From Actinotalea soli (GTDB lineage Bacteria > Actinomycetota > Actinomycetes > Actinomycetales > Cellulomonadaceae), in the NCBI RefSeq assembly GCF_017565425.1, contig NZ_JAGEMK010000002.1, positions 496,001 through 560,000 on the forward strand: DNA of 64,000 nt. Direction: 5' to 3'. Positions 40,993 through 51,056 of the stretch are shown one piece after another. The position numbers and the translations under genes are program-made. Every line of letters begins with the position of its first letter. Within the stretch, counting starts at the first letter, position 1. The notes beneath the pieces were generated by a model. The model was not told the DNA's origin. It saw only the letters and a program-made list of their open reading frames with translations, and made no database searches.

Positions 40993-42230
40993 GGGTGGGC
41001 CTCCGGTCCGGGCTCGAGGGTGGTGGGGGCGGGGTCCTGGACCGCCGTCCCGCTGCGCAGGGTGCTCAGGGCGGCGAGGGTGGCGACCACGGCGGCGCCG
41101 CCCGCACCGACGACGACGAGGAACCCGCCGTGGGCCCCCTGACGGTCGATCAGGGCCCCGGCCGTCGAGGCCCCGGCGGACAGGCCCAGGCCCAGCGAGG
41201 TGCCGAGCCACGCCAGCCCCTCGGTGAGCTGGCGCCGCGGGACGAAGTGCTGCACCAGGCCGTTGCCGTTGATGATGGTCGGGGCGATCGCGAACCCCGT
41301 CACGAACATCACCGCGGCGAGCACCGGCAGGCTCGTGACGAGGAGGAAGAGCGAGACGCCGGCGGCCAGGGCTACCACCCCGATCGCGAAGCGCAGCCAC
41401 AGCGGGCTCAACCAGTGCCGGGCCCCGTACCCCAGCCCCGAGATCATCGAGCCCAGGGCGAAGGTGCCGAGGATGGCCCCGGCGGCGGACCTGGCCCCCT
41501 GCTCCTCGGCGAAGGCGACGGTCGCGACGTCGGTCGCGCCGAGCATCGCCCCGACCGCGACGAAGACCACGGCCACCAGCACCATGCCGCCCGAGCGCAT
41601 GACGAACCGGTGCGGCTGAGCGGGGTCCCGCTCGACCAGGGGTGGCTCGGTGCCGCGCTGGGCGAGCAGCAGCATGCCGCCCACCAGCAGGCCGACGAGC
41701 GGCACCAGCAGGCCCGCGCTGGGCACGACGGTGGTCGCCAGGTATGTCGCCAGGACCGGTCCGATGACGAAGAGCATCTCGTCGAGGGCCGACTCGAGGG
41801 AGTAGGCGGTGTGCAGGCCGCGCGGGTCGGAGAGGAGGTTCGACCAGCGCGCGCGGACCAGGGCGCCGATCGAGCCCGTCGTGGCCCCGGCCAGCACGGC
41901 CCAGGCGTAGAGCGCGAGGGTCGGGCCCTCGGCCGAGGCGGTGAGGACCAGCCCGGTCAGGCCGACCGAGGCGACCACCAGGGCGGGGCGCATCACCCGG
42001 GCCTGCCCCCGCCGGTCCACGAGCCGGGCGAGCTGCGGGGCGCACACGGCGTGCGCGACGACGTAGGCCGCCGAGACCCGGCCGGCCAGCCCGTAGGAGC
42101 CGTAGACCTCCGAGACCATGAGGATGATCCCGATCCCGACCATCGAGATGGGCAGCCGCGCCAGCACCCCGGCCGACGAGAAGGCCCGCGCACCGGGGTG
42201 CGCGAGGATCTCGCGATAGGGCTGGAGCAC
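40989..42230 (-). CDS. MFS transporter of unknown substrate
   Basis: A 413-residue major facilitator with about 12 helices. The start LQPYREILAHPGARAFSSAGVLARLPISMVGIGIILMV and the loop QLARLVDRRGQARVMRP (helix 2-3 MFS motif) resemble a group of actinobacterial MFS proteins without an assigned substrate. The GTG at 42228-42230 was chosen as the usual N-terminus of this group; an upstream in-frame ATG at 42317 would overlap the GGDEF-EAL promoter region. Coupled to gluconokinase by ATGA. Confidence 0.8.
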   Translation of the reverse strand: MLQPYREILAHPGARAFSSAGVLARLPISMVGIGIILMVSEVYGSYGLAGRVSAAYVVAHAVCAPQLARLVDRRGQARVMRPALVVASVGLTGLVLTASAEGPTLALYAWAVLAGATTGSIGALVRARWSNLLSDPRGLHTAYSLESALDEMLFVIGPVLATYLATTVVPSAGLLVPLVGLLVGGMLLLAQRGTEPPLVERDPAQPHRFVMRSGGMVLVAVVFVAVGAMLGATDVATVAFAEEQGARSAAGAILGTFALGSMISGLGYGARHWLSPLWLRFAIGVVALAAGVSLFLLVTSLPVLAAVMFVTGFAIAPTIINGNGLVQHFVPRRQLTEGLAWLGTSLGLGLSAGASTAGALIDRQGAHGGFLVVVGAGGAAVVATLAALSTLRSGTAVQDPAPTTLEPGPEAHP

Positions 42231-42358
42231 GGGGCCATTCTCGCAGCGTGGCCGGCGGGCGGGCGCAGGTTCACCCGGGGCGGGGGCTGGTGCCGCGTGG
42301 AAGGATGCCACCAGCATGTCTCCCGCGGGGGACGGCCGAGGGAGGGAGGGCCCGAACG

Positions 42359-45070
42359 ATGGCGATCGGGCGCAGGCAGGGTCGCCTCGTCGCGCCCGCC
42401 CCTCGGGCCGCTCCGGTGGTCGAGACCGTCGAGACCTCCCACGGTTCGCGCCTGACCCGGTGGGTGCTGGGCTTCGGTCCCGTCGTGATGGTGCTCCTCG
42501 GGGCGGCGGTCTTCCTGCTCGCCTACGTCGCGGTGAGCCTCGCCCCGGTGGACAACCGGGTGGCCGCGTGGTGGCCGGCCGCGGGGCTGTCGGTGCTCGC
42601 GGTGGCGTGGGCCCCTCGTCGGCGACGGCTCGGTGTCGTGCTGACGGTCGCCGTCGCGAGCGGCGTCGCCAACGCCGTGGCCGGGCGCGAGTGGCCGGTC
42701 GCCCTGGGCTTCGGCCTGTCGAACGCGCTCGAGGCCTGGGTGGTCGCGGCATGGCTGCTGCGCGGTCGCGCGCGACCTCGACTGATGACCCTCGAGGACG
42801 TCTTCCGGCTGATGACGGGCACCCTGCTGGGCGGCCTCGTCATGGGTCTCGGTGCAGCGGCCACCGTCGCGATCCTGGCCGACGGCGATCCCTGGATCAC
42901 GGCCCGCACGGTCATGGCGAGCCATGGCGCGGCGATCCTGGTGACCGTTCCCCTCGGGCTGCGGGTGCTGACCCCGCGGGCGGCGGGCAGCCGGGCCGAG
43001 GGACTGGTGCAGTGGGTGGCCCTGCTCGGGGTCTCCGCGCTGATCTTCCGTCCCGACCAGGCCCTGCCCGTCACGTTCCTGACGATGCCCTTCCTCGTGT
43101 GGGGCGCCCTGCGGCTGGGTACCCGCACGGTGACCATCCAACTCGTGGTCCTCGCCGTGCTCGTCAGCGTCCTCAACCGCTTCGGCGGGGGGCCGTTCGC
43201 GTGGAACCTGGGGGGCGGGGCGACCGTGACCGCCTCGTTGGTCCAGGCGTACCTGGTGGTCTCGGCCCTCGTGGTGCTGCCCCTCGCGGTGTCGGTGGCC
43301 CAGCGGCGCGCCGTGCTGCAGCGGGTCGAGGCCAGCGAACGGCTGTTCCGCGAGGGGTTCTCCGAGGCGCTGCTCGGCATGCTGCTGCTGCGCCGGACGA
43401 GCGAGGACCTGCACCTCCCGGCGCCCCGGACGGCGGGACGGCCGCACGCGACCGACGGCCTCGAGGTGGTCGAGCTCAACGCCGTCTCCGCGCGGATCCT
43501 CGGGGGGACCGAGCCGGAGCTGGTGGGGGAGTCGTGGACCGCGCGGCTCGAGGCCGGGGACCGGACCGTGGTGGCCGACGCCGTCCGGGAGATGCACGCG
43601 GGCAACCTCCCCGGGTGGCACGGCGAGGTCGCGCTCGGCGTCGAGACCAGCACCCGCTGGGTCGAGGTCGCCCTGTCCCCGCTCACGGATGCCAACGGCG
43701 AGGGCATGTTCGTCGGCCAGATGGTCGACGTCACGGCACGGCGGGCCGCCGAGGAGCGGCTGACGGCCCAGGCCCTGCAGGACGGCCTCACCGGGCTGGG
43801 CAACCGCACCCTGCTGCGTGACCGGATCGACCTCGCCCTGCGGACCCTCCCCGCGGACGGCTCGGGGGCCGTGCTGCTCTACTGCGACCTCGACGACTTC
43901 AAGCACGTCAACGACTCCACGGGGCATCCCGGCGGGGACTCGGTGCTCGTCGAGGTCGCGGAGCGGCTCACCTCCCTGCTGCGGCCCGAGGACGTCGCGG
44001 CGCGGCTCGGCGGGGACGAGTTCGTCGTCCTGCGGCCGCAGGTCGGGACCCCGGCCGAGGCCGAGGAGCTCGCGACGGCCGTGCTCGACGCCCTGATGGC
44101 CCCCGTGCACGTCGGCGGCCACTCCTTCAGCCTCGGTGTGAGCATCGGCATCGCCTGGGGCGTGACGGGGACCTCCCCCGACGACCTGCTCCGTGACGCC
44201 GACTCGGCGATGTACGCGGCCAAGGCCGAGGGCAAGCGACGGGTGGTGGTGTTCTCCGACGAGCACCGGGCCCGGGTGCTCCGGGCCGTCCGGGTCGAGA
44301 AGGAGCTGCGGGCCGCCCTCGAGCGGGAGGAGCTCGAGGTCTACCTGCAGCCCGTGATCGAGCTCGACAACGGTCTCCCGGTCGCCGCCGAGGCCCTCGT
44401 GCGGTGGAACCACCCCGAGCGCGGCCTGCTCGCCCCGGGGGAGTGGCTCGACGTCGCCGAGAGCTCGGGACTGATGCCGCGCATCGGGGCGTGGGTCCTC
44501 GAGCGGTCCTGCACCGAGGCCGCGACCTGGCCCACGCTGTGCGACGGCGCGGCCCCTGCGGTGCACGTCAACGTCTCGGCCCGGCAGCTCGACGAGCCGG
44601 GGTTCGTCGACGAGGTGCGTCGCGTGCTGACCGAGACGGGGCTGGCCCCCGAGCGTCTGGTGCTCGAGTTCACCGAGACCTACCTCGACGAGGTCAGCGA
44701 CACCCTGCTGGCCGACCTCGCCGGCCTGCGCCGAGCGGGTATCGGCCTCGCGGCGGACGACTACGGCACCGGGTACAGCCCGTTGACCCGGGTGATCGAG
44801 CTGCCCCTGTCGATGGTCAAGATCGACCGCGGCTTCGTCAGCACCATGCTCGAGGACGTCCGCAGCCGCGCGATCGTCACGACCCTGCTGCGGCTCAGCG
44901 AGGCGCTGGGCCTGGACCTGGTGGCCGAGGGCGTCGAGACCCAGGCCCAGGCGGACGAGCTCAAGCGGCTGGGGTGCCAGGCCGGCCAGGGGTACCTGTG
45001 GTCGCGGCCGGTCCCGGCCGAGCAGTTCCGCGCCGAGCTGTCCGCGTCGATCAGCCCAGGGTCTCGGTGA
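42359..45070 (+). CDS. MASE1-PAS-GGDEF-EAL cyclic di-GMP enzyme
   Basis: A 903-residue membrane protein. About eight helices (residues 35-325) with [14 protein letters not shown] form a MASE1 sensor; a PAS-like domain follows (about 330-465). The GGDEF domain keeps RLGGDEF (551-555) and can make c-di-GMP; the EAL domain keeps AEALVRW (EAL 678-680), [17 protein letters not shown] and AEGVETQAQ and can degrade it. Both halves appear intact, so the sensor presumably decides the balance. The ATG at 42359 follows GAGGGAGGG. The 3' end overlaps the convergent phosphoglucomutase gene by 20 bases. Confidence 0.95.
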   Translation: MAIGRRQGRLVAPAPRAAPVVETVETSHGSRLTRWVLGFGPVVMVLLGAAVFLLAYVAVSLAPVDNRVAAWWPAAGLSVLAVAWAPRRRRLGVVLTVAVASGVANAVAGREWPVALGFGLSNALEAWVVAAWLLRGRARPRLMTLEDVFRLMTGTLLGGLVMGLGAAATVAILADGDPWITARTVMASHGAAILVTVPLGLRVLTPRAAGSRAEGLVQWVALLGVSALIFRPDQALPVTFLTMPFLVWGALRLGTRTVTIQLVVLAVLVSVLNRFGGGPFAWNLGGGATVTASLVQAYLVVSALVVLPLAVSVAQRRAVLQRVEASERLFREGFSEALLGMLLLRRTSEDLHLPAPRTAGRPHATDGLEVVELNAVSARILGGTEPELVGESWTARLEAGDRTVVADAVREMHAGNLPGWHGEVALGVETSTRWVEVALSPLTDANGEGMFVGQMVDVTARRAAEERLTAQALQDGLTGLGNRTLLRDRIDLALRTLPADGSGAVLLYCDLDDFKHVNDSTGHPGGDSVLVEVAERLTSLLRPEDVAARLGGDEFVVLRPQVGTPAEAEELATAVLDALMAPVHVGGHSFSLGVSIGIAWGVTGTSPDDLLRDADSAMYAAKAEGKRRVVVFSDEHRARVLRAVRVEKELRAALEREELEVYLQPVIELDNGLPVAAEALVRWNHPERGLLAPGEWLDVAESSGLMPRIGAWVLERSCTEAATWPTLCDGAAPAVHVNVSARQLDEPGFVDEVRRVLTETGLAPERLVLEFTETYLDEVSDTLLADLAGLRRAGIGLAADDYGTGYSPLTRVIELPLSMVKIDRGFVSTMLEDVRSRAIVTTLLRLSEALGLDLVAEGVETQAQADELKRLGCQAGQGYLWSRPVPAEQFRAELSASISPGSR

Positions 45071-46736
45071 CGAGCTGCTGGGCCGCGGCCTGGACCTCGC
45101 CGAGGTGCTCGGCCGAGACGAAGGACTCGGCGTAGACCTTGTAGACGTCCTCGGTGCCCGAGGGGCGGGCCGCGAACCAGGCGTTCGGCGTGGTGACCTT
45201 GAGGCCGCCGACGGCCGCCCCGTTGCCCGGGGCCTCGGTGAGCCGGGCGGTGATCTCCTCGCCGGCGAGGGTCGAGGCGGTGACCTGCTCGGGGCGCAGC
45301 GAGGCCAGGGCCTTCTTCTGCTCCCTGGTCGCGGGGGCGTCGACCCGGGCGTACCAGGACTCGCCGTGCTTCTCGACCAGCCCTGCGTGCAGCTGGGAGG
45401 GCGAGTGGCCGGTGCGGGCGGTGATCTCGGCCCCCAGCAGGGCCAGCAGGATGCCGTCCTTGTCGGTGGTCCACACGCTGCCGTCGTGCCGGAGGAACGA
45501 GGCCCCCGCCGACTCCTCGCCGCCGAAGCCCACCGACCCGTCGAGCAGCCCGGGGACGAACCACTTGAAGCCCACCGGGACCTCGAGCAGGGTCCGGCCG
45601 AGGTCCGCCGCGACCTTGTCGATCAGGGCGGAGGAGACGAGGGTCTTGCCGATCGCGGCGCTCGTGGGCCAGCCCGGGCGGCCGCCGCCGTACAGGTAGC
45701 TGATCGCGACCGCGAGGTAGTGGTTGGGGTTCATCAGGCCCGCGTCGGGGGTCACGATGCCGTGCCGGTCCGCGTCGGCGTCGTTGCCGGTCGCGATGTC
45801 GAAGGGGGCGCCGGCGCCGGCCGTCCCGGCCATCGTCTGGACGAGGGAGGCCATCGCCGAGGGGGAGGAGCAGTCCATCCGGATCTTGCCGTCCCAGTCC
45901 AGGGTCATGAAGGACCAGCGCGGGTCGACGTCGGGGTTCACGACCGTGAGGTCCAGCCCGTGACGCTCGGCGATCTCGCCCCAGTAGGCGACCGCCGCGC
46001 CGCCGAGCGGGTCGGCGCCGATCCGCACCCCGCTGGCCCGCACCAGGTCGAGGTCCAGCACGTTGGGCAGGTCCGCGATGTAGGCGCTGGTGTAGTCGTG
46101 GCGCAGGGTGGTCGAGGCGGCGAGGGCGGTCTCGACGCTGACCCGGCGCACCGAGCCGATGCCCTGGCGCAGCAGCTCGTTGGCCCGGTCCGCGATCCAC
46201 CCGGTGGCCTCCGAGCCCGCGGGCCCGCCGTGCGGCGGGTTGTACTTGAAGCCGCCGTCGCGCGGCGGGTTGTGCGAGGGGGTGACGACGATGCCGTCGG
46301 CCAGCCCCGCCCCGCCCGAGGTCCGCACCCCTTCCGAGGTCGCGGCGCCGTTGTGCAGCAGGATCGCGTGCGAGACCGCGGGGGTCGGGGTGTAGCCGTC
46401 ACGGGCGTCGACGTGGACCTGCACCTCGGCCGCGGCGAGCACCTCGAGGGCCGTCCGCCAGGCTGGCTCGGACAGGGCGTGGGTGTCGCGACCGATGAAC
46501 AGCGGGCCGTCGGTGCCCTGCGCGCGCCGGTACTCCACGATGGCCGCGGTGATCGCGACGATGTGGTCCTCGTTGAAGGCGCTGTCGAGGCTCGCGCCCC
46601 GGTGGCCCGAGGTGCCGAAGGCGACCTGCTGGGCCGGGTCGTCGACGTCGGGGTGCCGGTCGTAGTACGCGCCGACGACGGCGTCGACGTCGATGAGGTC
46701 CTCGGGCAGGGCAGGTGTTCCGGCGCGCGGGTGCAT
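45051..46736 (-). CDS. pgm: Phosphoglucomutase (alpha-D-glucose phosphate-specific)
   Basis: A 561-residue enzyme interconverting glucose 1-phosphate and glucose 6-phosphate. The start [20 protein letters not shown], the phosphoserine loop [12 protein letters not shown] (Ser154), the metal loop [10 protein letters not shown] and the sugar-phosphate motif [10 protein letters not shown], with a C-terminal [13 protein letters not shown], are all intact. It would take the glucose 1-phosphate made by cellobiose phosphorylase (21632-24115) into glycolysis. Single gene; the 3' end overlaps the convergent GGDEF-EAL gene. Confidence 0.95.
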   Translation of the reverse strand: MHPRAGTPALPEDLIDVDAVVGAYYDRHPDVDDPAQQVAFGTSGHRGASLDSAFNEDHIVAITAAIVEYRRAQGTDGPLFIGRDTHALSEPAWRTALEVLAAAEVQVHVDARDGYTPTPAVSHAILLHNGAATSEGVRTSGGAGLADGIVVTPSHNPPRDGGFKYNPPHGGPAGSEATGWIADRANELLRQGIGSVRRVSVETALAASTTLRHDYTSAYIADLPNVLDLDLVRASGVRIGADPLGGAAVAYWGEIAERHGLDLTVVNPDVDPRWSFMTLDWDGKIRMDCSSPSAMASLVQTMAGTAGAGAPFDIATGNDADADRHGIVTPDAGLMNPNHYLAVAISYLYGGGRPGWPTSAAIGKTLVSSALIDKVAADLGRTLLEVPVGFKWFVPGLLDGSVGFGGEESAGASFLRHDGSVWTTDKDGILLALLGAEITARTGHSPSQLHAGLVEKHGESWYARVDAPATREQKKALASLRPEQVTASTLAGEEITARLTEAPGNGAAVGGLKVTTPNAWFAARPSGTEDVYKVYAESFVSAEHLGEVQAAAQQLVTETLG

Positions 46737-46803
46737 GGCTCGATCCTCGCACCAGAGGGGCGCCCCGCGCACGGGGTCGGGCCCTGCGGGTAACCTCGCG
46801 GCC

Positions 46804-47643
46804 ATGGCCAAGAGAGCGACCGTCGACTTCGTCCTGCGCCCCTTCGAGGGGCTTCCCGGTGAGCCCGACTGGGTGGCGATGCGCGAGGTGGTGCCGGCAG
46901 CGACCGGGACCGCCCGCACCACCGCGGAGCACGGCGCGCGCGAGGTGGTCGTGGCGACGGTGCTGCCCATGGCGTGGCCCGCCCTGCACCGCGCGGACGG
47001 CACGATCATGATCGCCCTGCAGCAGCACGCCGGCTCGGGCGACGCCTCGCGGGACCTCGCCGACCTGCTGCTGCGGGCCCTCGAGCTCCCCGCCGGCACC
47101 CCGATCACCTCGGCCCCCCTGCCCGAGCCCGGACCCCGGCTGCAGGACGTGCTGGACCTCGACGTGCCCTTCGAGGTCACCGTGCACCAGGGCTTCGACT
47201 TCTGGACCGAGGGCGGCACGGACCTGGGGCCCGACGTCGGCCCCGCCCTCGAGCAGATGAACGAGACCATCATCCCCACGCACCGCCTCACGTCGGTGGA
47301 CGCCGCCTACTGGGCGCGCATGGGGGAGCGTGAGTACCTGCGCTGGGCCGTGCCCCACGACGAGCAGGACTTCCTCGACGCCCTCGCCCGGCTGCACGTG
47401 CGGCGCGAGTCGGGCCTGGGGGACCAGGGCTCGGTCGGCAAGTTCATCGGCGCCTTCCGCTCCTGCGGGGTGCTGGTCCCCGTGTGGGACCTCGCCCCCG
47501 GCACCGAGGCGGCCGAGCTCGAGGAGCCGGTGCAGGCCCTCGGCGGGCGTCTGGCCGAGGCCCTCGCGGTCGAGGGGCCGCTCGACGCCAACGAGCGGCG
47601 TGCCCGGGCCGGGCTCGTCGCGAGGCAGCTCACCCTGCGGTGA
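46804..47643 (+). CDS. DUF5926 family protein
   Basis: A 279-residue cytosolic protein. [27 protein letters not shown] near the start and [40 protein letters not shown] in the middle are marks of DUF5926, found in Micrococcales and relatives without known function. The N-terminus lacks the basic GKASR-type extension I recall in some relatives. A TAACCT box ends 7 bases before the ATG (leaderless). No partner genes are evident. Confidence 0.8.
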   Translation: MAKRATVDFVLRPFEGLPGEPDWVAMREVVPAATGTARTTAEHGAREVVVATVLPMAWPALHRADGTIMIALQQHAGSGDASRDLADLLLRALELPAGTPITSAPLPEPGPRLQDVLDLDVPFEVTVHQGFDFWTEGGTDLGPDVGPALEQMNETIIPTHRLTSVDAAYWARMGEREYLRWAVPHDEQDFLDALARLHVRRESGLGDQGSVGKFIGAFRSCGVLVPVWDLAPGTEAAELEEPVQALGGRLAEALAVEGPLDANERRARAGLVARQLTLR

Positions 47644-47655
47644 TGCCCTCCGGGT

Positions 47656-47696
47656 GACTCCTCGTTGACCATCACGTGGCGTGATGATGACGAGTC
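47656..47696. promoter_or_regulatory. Nested palindrome upstream of the GT2 gene
   Basis: ATCACG-TGG-CGTGAT (47671-47685) sits inside outer GACTC/GAGTC arms (47656-47660 and 47692-47696). It ends 13 bases before the TAGGGT -10 box of the next gene, so it could be an operator, or the terminator of the DUF5926 gene. Confidence 0.5.
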
Positions 47697-47721
47697 CGCG
47701 GAGCATCGTTAGGGTGGGGTC

Positions 47722-48516
47722 GTGGCCACCTCAGCACGCGGACGACGCACCAGCGGCAGCGGTTCCGTCGCCCCCAAGCAGCGGGTGGCCGTCGTCATCC
47801 CCGCCAAGGACGAGTCCCGCCGGATCGCCCCGACCGTCCGCGCGGCGCGCGCCATCCCCAACGTCGACCTGGTGCTCGTGGTCGACGACGGCAGCGAGGA
47901 CGCGACCCAGCACGTGGCCCGCGAGGCGGGGGCCGTGGTGGTCCGCCACTCGCACAACCGGGGCAAGGCCTCGGCCATGGAGACCGGGGCCGCCGTCGTC
48001 GCGATGCGGGACACGGCCGACCGCCCGGCGCGTCTGCTGCTGTTCATCGACGGCGACCTGGGGGAGTCCGCGGTCAACGCGACCCCGCTCGTGCAGCCCG
48101 TGCTCGAGGGGACGGCCGACGTGTCCATCGCGGTGCTGCCGCCCCAGCCCGGAGCCGGCGGCCGAGGGATCGTGGTGGGCCTGGCCCGCCGCTCGATCCA
48201 GGCGATGACCGGGTGGACGCCGACCCAGCCCCTCTCGGGCATGCGGTGCCTGACCCGGGAGGCCTTCGAGGCAGCCACCCCGCTCGCCCGTGGCTGGGGC
48301 GTCGAGACCGGCATGACCATCGACCTGCTGACCAAGGGTTTCGTCGCGGTCGAGGTGCCCTGCGACCTGCGCCACCGGCCCTCCGGGACGGACTTCCGCG
48401 GCCAGATGCACCGTGCCGCCCAGTACCGCGACGTCTTCATGGCCGTGAACGCCCGGCGGATGCGCGGCGTGGCCCGGGGCGCCGGTCGCGCCCTCACGGT
48501 CCGCAAGAAGGGCTAG
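47722..48516 (+). CDS. Family 2 glycosyltransferase
   Basis: A 264-residue GT-A fold transferase without membrane segments. VAVVIPAKDESRRIAPTVRAAR starts the nucleotide-sugar domain, VVDDGSEDAT carries the first Asp pair and LLFIDGDLGES the metal-binding Asp motif; later SGMRCLTREAF and GVETGMTIDLL. It resembles dolichyl/polyprenyl-phosphate sugar transferases and glucosyl-3-phosphoglycerate synthase-like enzymes, but donor and acceptor are not clear. TAGGGT with a 6-base gap before the GTG indicates a leaderless mRNA. It converges with, and overlaps by 4 bases, a large membrane-protein gene. Confidence 0.85.
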   Translation: MATSARGRRTSGSGSVAPKQRVAVVIPAKDESRRIAPTVRAARAIPNVDLVLVVDDGSEDATQHVAREAGAVVVRHSHNRGKASAMETGAAVVAMRDTADRPARLLLFIDGDLGESAVNATPLVQPVLEGTADVSIAVLPPQPGAGGRGIVVGLARRSIQAMTGWTPTQPLSGMRCLTREAFEAATPLARGWGVETGMTIDLLTKGFVAVEVPCDLRHRPSGTDFRGQMHRAAQYRDVFMAVNARRMRGVARGAGRALTVRKKG

Positions 48517-50960
48517 GCCGGGTCCGCAGCCCCGACCGGCTCGGTGCGCCTGGCGCGCATCTCGAGCAACCAGCTCGCGCAGATCGTGACCAGCAGCGGG
48601 ACCGCGATCGAGACCCCCAGCGCGGGGATGACGATCCCCGAGTCGTTGACCGCGAAGCCGATGCCGAGGGCGATCGCCAGCGCGATGACCCCGGGGCGCA
48701 GCATCGGTGCCTCGGTGCCCAAGGAGGTCAGCGGAGCCCCCGAGGACAACCATCCGAAGGGTCCGCCGTCGGGGGCGCTCGCCGCGAAGCGCAGCGGTCG
48801 CACCAGCACGAGCACCACCAGGGCGATCCCCGCGATGGCGAGCAGGGTCAGCCAGGTGCCACCCAGGTTCGCCAGGTTCTGGGCGAGCTTGCGGCTCACC
48901 ACCCCCCACACGCCGCCGTCGAGCACGGTCTCGACGAAGCGTCCGAGGTGCGTGCGTTCGGCGGCCGGTCGGAGCCAGTCGATCACCGCGAAGGAGATGA
49001 CCACGACGGCAGCGCCGCCCAGCACCCCGACCACGCGCCACCAGGACAACCGCACCCCCGCGGCCATGAGGGCGAGGATCGCGAAGGCGGGCACCAGGGC
49101 CGGGGGGCCACCGAAGTCGCTGCCCAGCCCGGGCATGCCGTTGACCACGGTGGCCACGGCACCGATCACCCCGACCAGCACCCCCGCGAGGCGGCGTCGG
49201 CCGGCACGCACCAAGGGGTCGGCCACGGCGACCGCCGAGATCAGCACCGAGGCCGCGAACAGGGCGAAGGCGGTGTTGTTGAAGCCGTAGAACCGACCAG
49301 CCACCACGGGCTGGACGCCCAGCGGGGCCGAGATCTGCAGCGGCGCACCCAGCATCACGTCGATCAGCAGCACCAGCGCGGTCGCGCTCGCGACCACGGC
49401 GGCGGGGGCCAGCAGGGGCGACCGCCAGCGGGGCAGCAGGGCCACGGCCGAGACCGCGACCATCCACCCCGCCACCAGGCCCGTGAGGGCCCACCCGGGG
49501 GAGGGCGCGCGCCACCAGGGCGAGAGGTTCGCGAGCATGGTGGCCACGGGGAAGGAGCCGACCACGACCCCGGCCGTGCGCAGCCCGTGCAGGACGGCGC
49601 GGGGGTGCCTGATGAGGCCTTCGGTCCGCGCGGGTCGCCCCGGGCGCAGCCGCGCGACCAGGCGCCGTGTCGCACCCATCACGCGGGCGTTGAGCCCGAG
49701 GGTGACGACGGCGTAGAAGACCAGGTTCACGACGATGAGCAGGGTGTACGAGGTCGGGGTGAGGGGCCGCACCGCGAGGGAGTGCTGGTCGATGTCGAGC
49801 ACGGCCGTGAAGCGTGCGTTGGCGCTCTCGGCGGCCGGGACCGGCCGCACGGGCGCACCGACGAGCGCCCCCAGGGGCACCTCGTCGCTGAGGTCCAGCA
49901 GGTGCAGCAGGGTCGGCGTCACGTCGGTGGTCTGGAGCATGCCGTCCTGGCGGGTCGAGCTCGAGGCGAGCAGGGACTCGCGGTACTCGCCGCCCCCCGG
50001 GGCCGGGCCGAGGGCCGCCGCGAGCTGCATGCGCGCGACCGTGCCCGAGTCGGCGAGGGAGACCACGAGGACGACGACCTCCTGGTCGGCCCGGTGGGCG
50101 GCCTCCAGCACCGCCCCGACGCGTGCGTCCACGGGCTGCACCTGCTCGGCGCGGGTGGGCTCGCTGATGACGTCGGGGCCGGCGGGCTCCTCCCCGGTGG
50201 GCGCGGGCTCGAGGGGTTCCTCGTCCGCCGAGGCCTCGTCCTGCGCAGGGTCGTCCTCGGTCTCGATGCCCAGGAGGCTGTCGCGCCGGGCGATGGTCGC
50301 GCGGCCGGTGTCCCGCACGGTCCCGGCGTCGACCACCACGAGGCGGGAGGTCTCGAGGGCGGTGCCGACCGCGTCGGTCAGCCCGGCGGCGTCGGCCGGC
50401 ACGGGCAGGTGATCGCCGACGACCTGGCCCTGCTGGTCGGCGAGCGCGATGGCAGCCCCGGGGCCGAAGCCCGTCGCGGGGACGCCGGCGTCGTCGAGGG
50501 TCTGGCCGAGCAGCCCGAGCACAGGGTCGTAGCTCTCCTCGGCGGCCGAGGCCTCGTAGGAGTCCCACCCGGGGACGGCGCCACCGGCGAGGGGGGTGAC
50601 CAGGGTGCGGCACTCGCCGTAGCCCTCGCCGGGCAGGTCACCGGCCCGGGACCCGGCCGAGACCGCCAGCCAGCCGTCCGCGGGGCAGGCGGAGGAGCGG
50701 ATGCTGCGCGCGGCCACGGTGCCGATCGAGGCGTCCCGCGAGAGGTCCCACAGCGCCGGTGTCGACAGGGTGTGCACGTCGTCCCAGCGCAGCCCCGCGG
50801 TGCCTACGAGCACGACGGCGGGGCCCTCCTGCTGGCCCTGGGTCTCGGCGGGGTCGACGGCCAGCGGGGTGGCTGCCGGGGCGGCCGTCGCGCCCGATGC
50901 GGGCAGCAGGATGCCCATCAGCAGCACGAGAACGCCGAGCAGCGCGGGTGGACGGGGCAT
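48513..50960 (-). CDS. Large exported/membrane protein with alkaline-phosphatase-like domain
   Basis: An 815-residue protein with a signal-like N-terminus, an external domain of about 360 residues and about eleven C-terminal helices (from about 410). The external part (VVLVGTAGLRWDDVHTLSTPALWDLS, VVVDAGTVRDTG, VVVLVVSLAD, TTDVTPTLLHLLDL) follows the order of alkaline phosphatase/sulfatase-superfamily folds, but I see no Ser/Thr/Cys nucleophile in a clear metal site. Similar proteins occur singly in actinobacteria with no assigned function. A transfer of lipid-linked phosphoryl groups to surface glycans is possible, given the GT2 neighbour. TAGGCT precedes the ATG by 5 bases. Confidence 0.75.
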   Translation of the reverse strand: MPRPPALLGVLVLLMGILLPASGATAAPAATPLAVDPAETQGQQEGPAVVLVGTAGLRWDDVHTLSTPALWDLSRDASIGTVAARSIRSSACPADGWLAVSAGSRAGDLPGEGYGECRTLVTPLAGGAVPGWDSYEASAAEESYDPVLGLLGQTLDDAGVPATGFGPGAAIALADQQGQVVGDHLPVPADAAGLTDAVGTALETSRLVVVDAGTVRDTGRATIARRDSLLGIETEDDPAQDEASADEEPLEPAPTGEEPAGPDVISEPTRAEQVQPVDARVGAVLEAAHRADQEVVVLVVSLADSGTVARMQLAAALGPAPGGGEYRESLLASSSTRQDGMLQTTDVTPTLLHLLDLSDEVPLGALVGAPVRPVPAAESANARFTAVLDIDQHSLAVRPLTPTSYTLLIVVNLVFYAVVTLGLNARVMGATRRLVARLRPGRPARTEGLIRHPRAVLHGLRTAGVVVGSFPVATMLANLSPWWRAPSPGWALTGLVAGWMVAVSAVALLPRWRSPLLAPAAVVASATALVLLIDVMLGAPLQISAPLGVQPVVAGRFYGFNNTAFALFAASVLISAVAVADPLVRAGRRRLAGVLVGVIGAVATVVNGMPGLGSDFGGPPALVPAFAILALMAAGVRLSWWRVVGVLGGAAVVVISFAVIDWLRPAAERTHLGRFVETVLDGGVWGVVSRKLAQNLANLGGTWLTLLAIAGIALVVLVLVRPLRFAASAPDGGPFGWLSSGAPLTSLGTEAPMLRPGVIALAIALGIGFAVNDSGIVIPALGVSIAVPLLVTICASWLLEMRARRTEPVGAADPA

Positions 50961-51056
50961 CGGGCAAGCCTACGGGCGCACTAGTCTCGGGCGCGGCGAC
51001 GCCCTGCCCACCTCGATCGGCCGAGGCCGCGCACGGGGGCTCGCGGAGGAGGCACG

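Noticed and set aside
41993-44566. An 857-codon open frame on the minus strand
   Set aside because: Opposite the MASE1-GGDEF-EAL gene; composition is typical of antisense frames in high-GC DNA.
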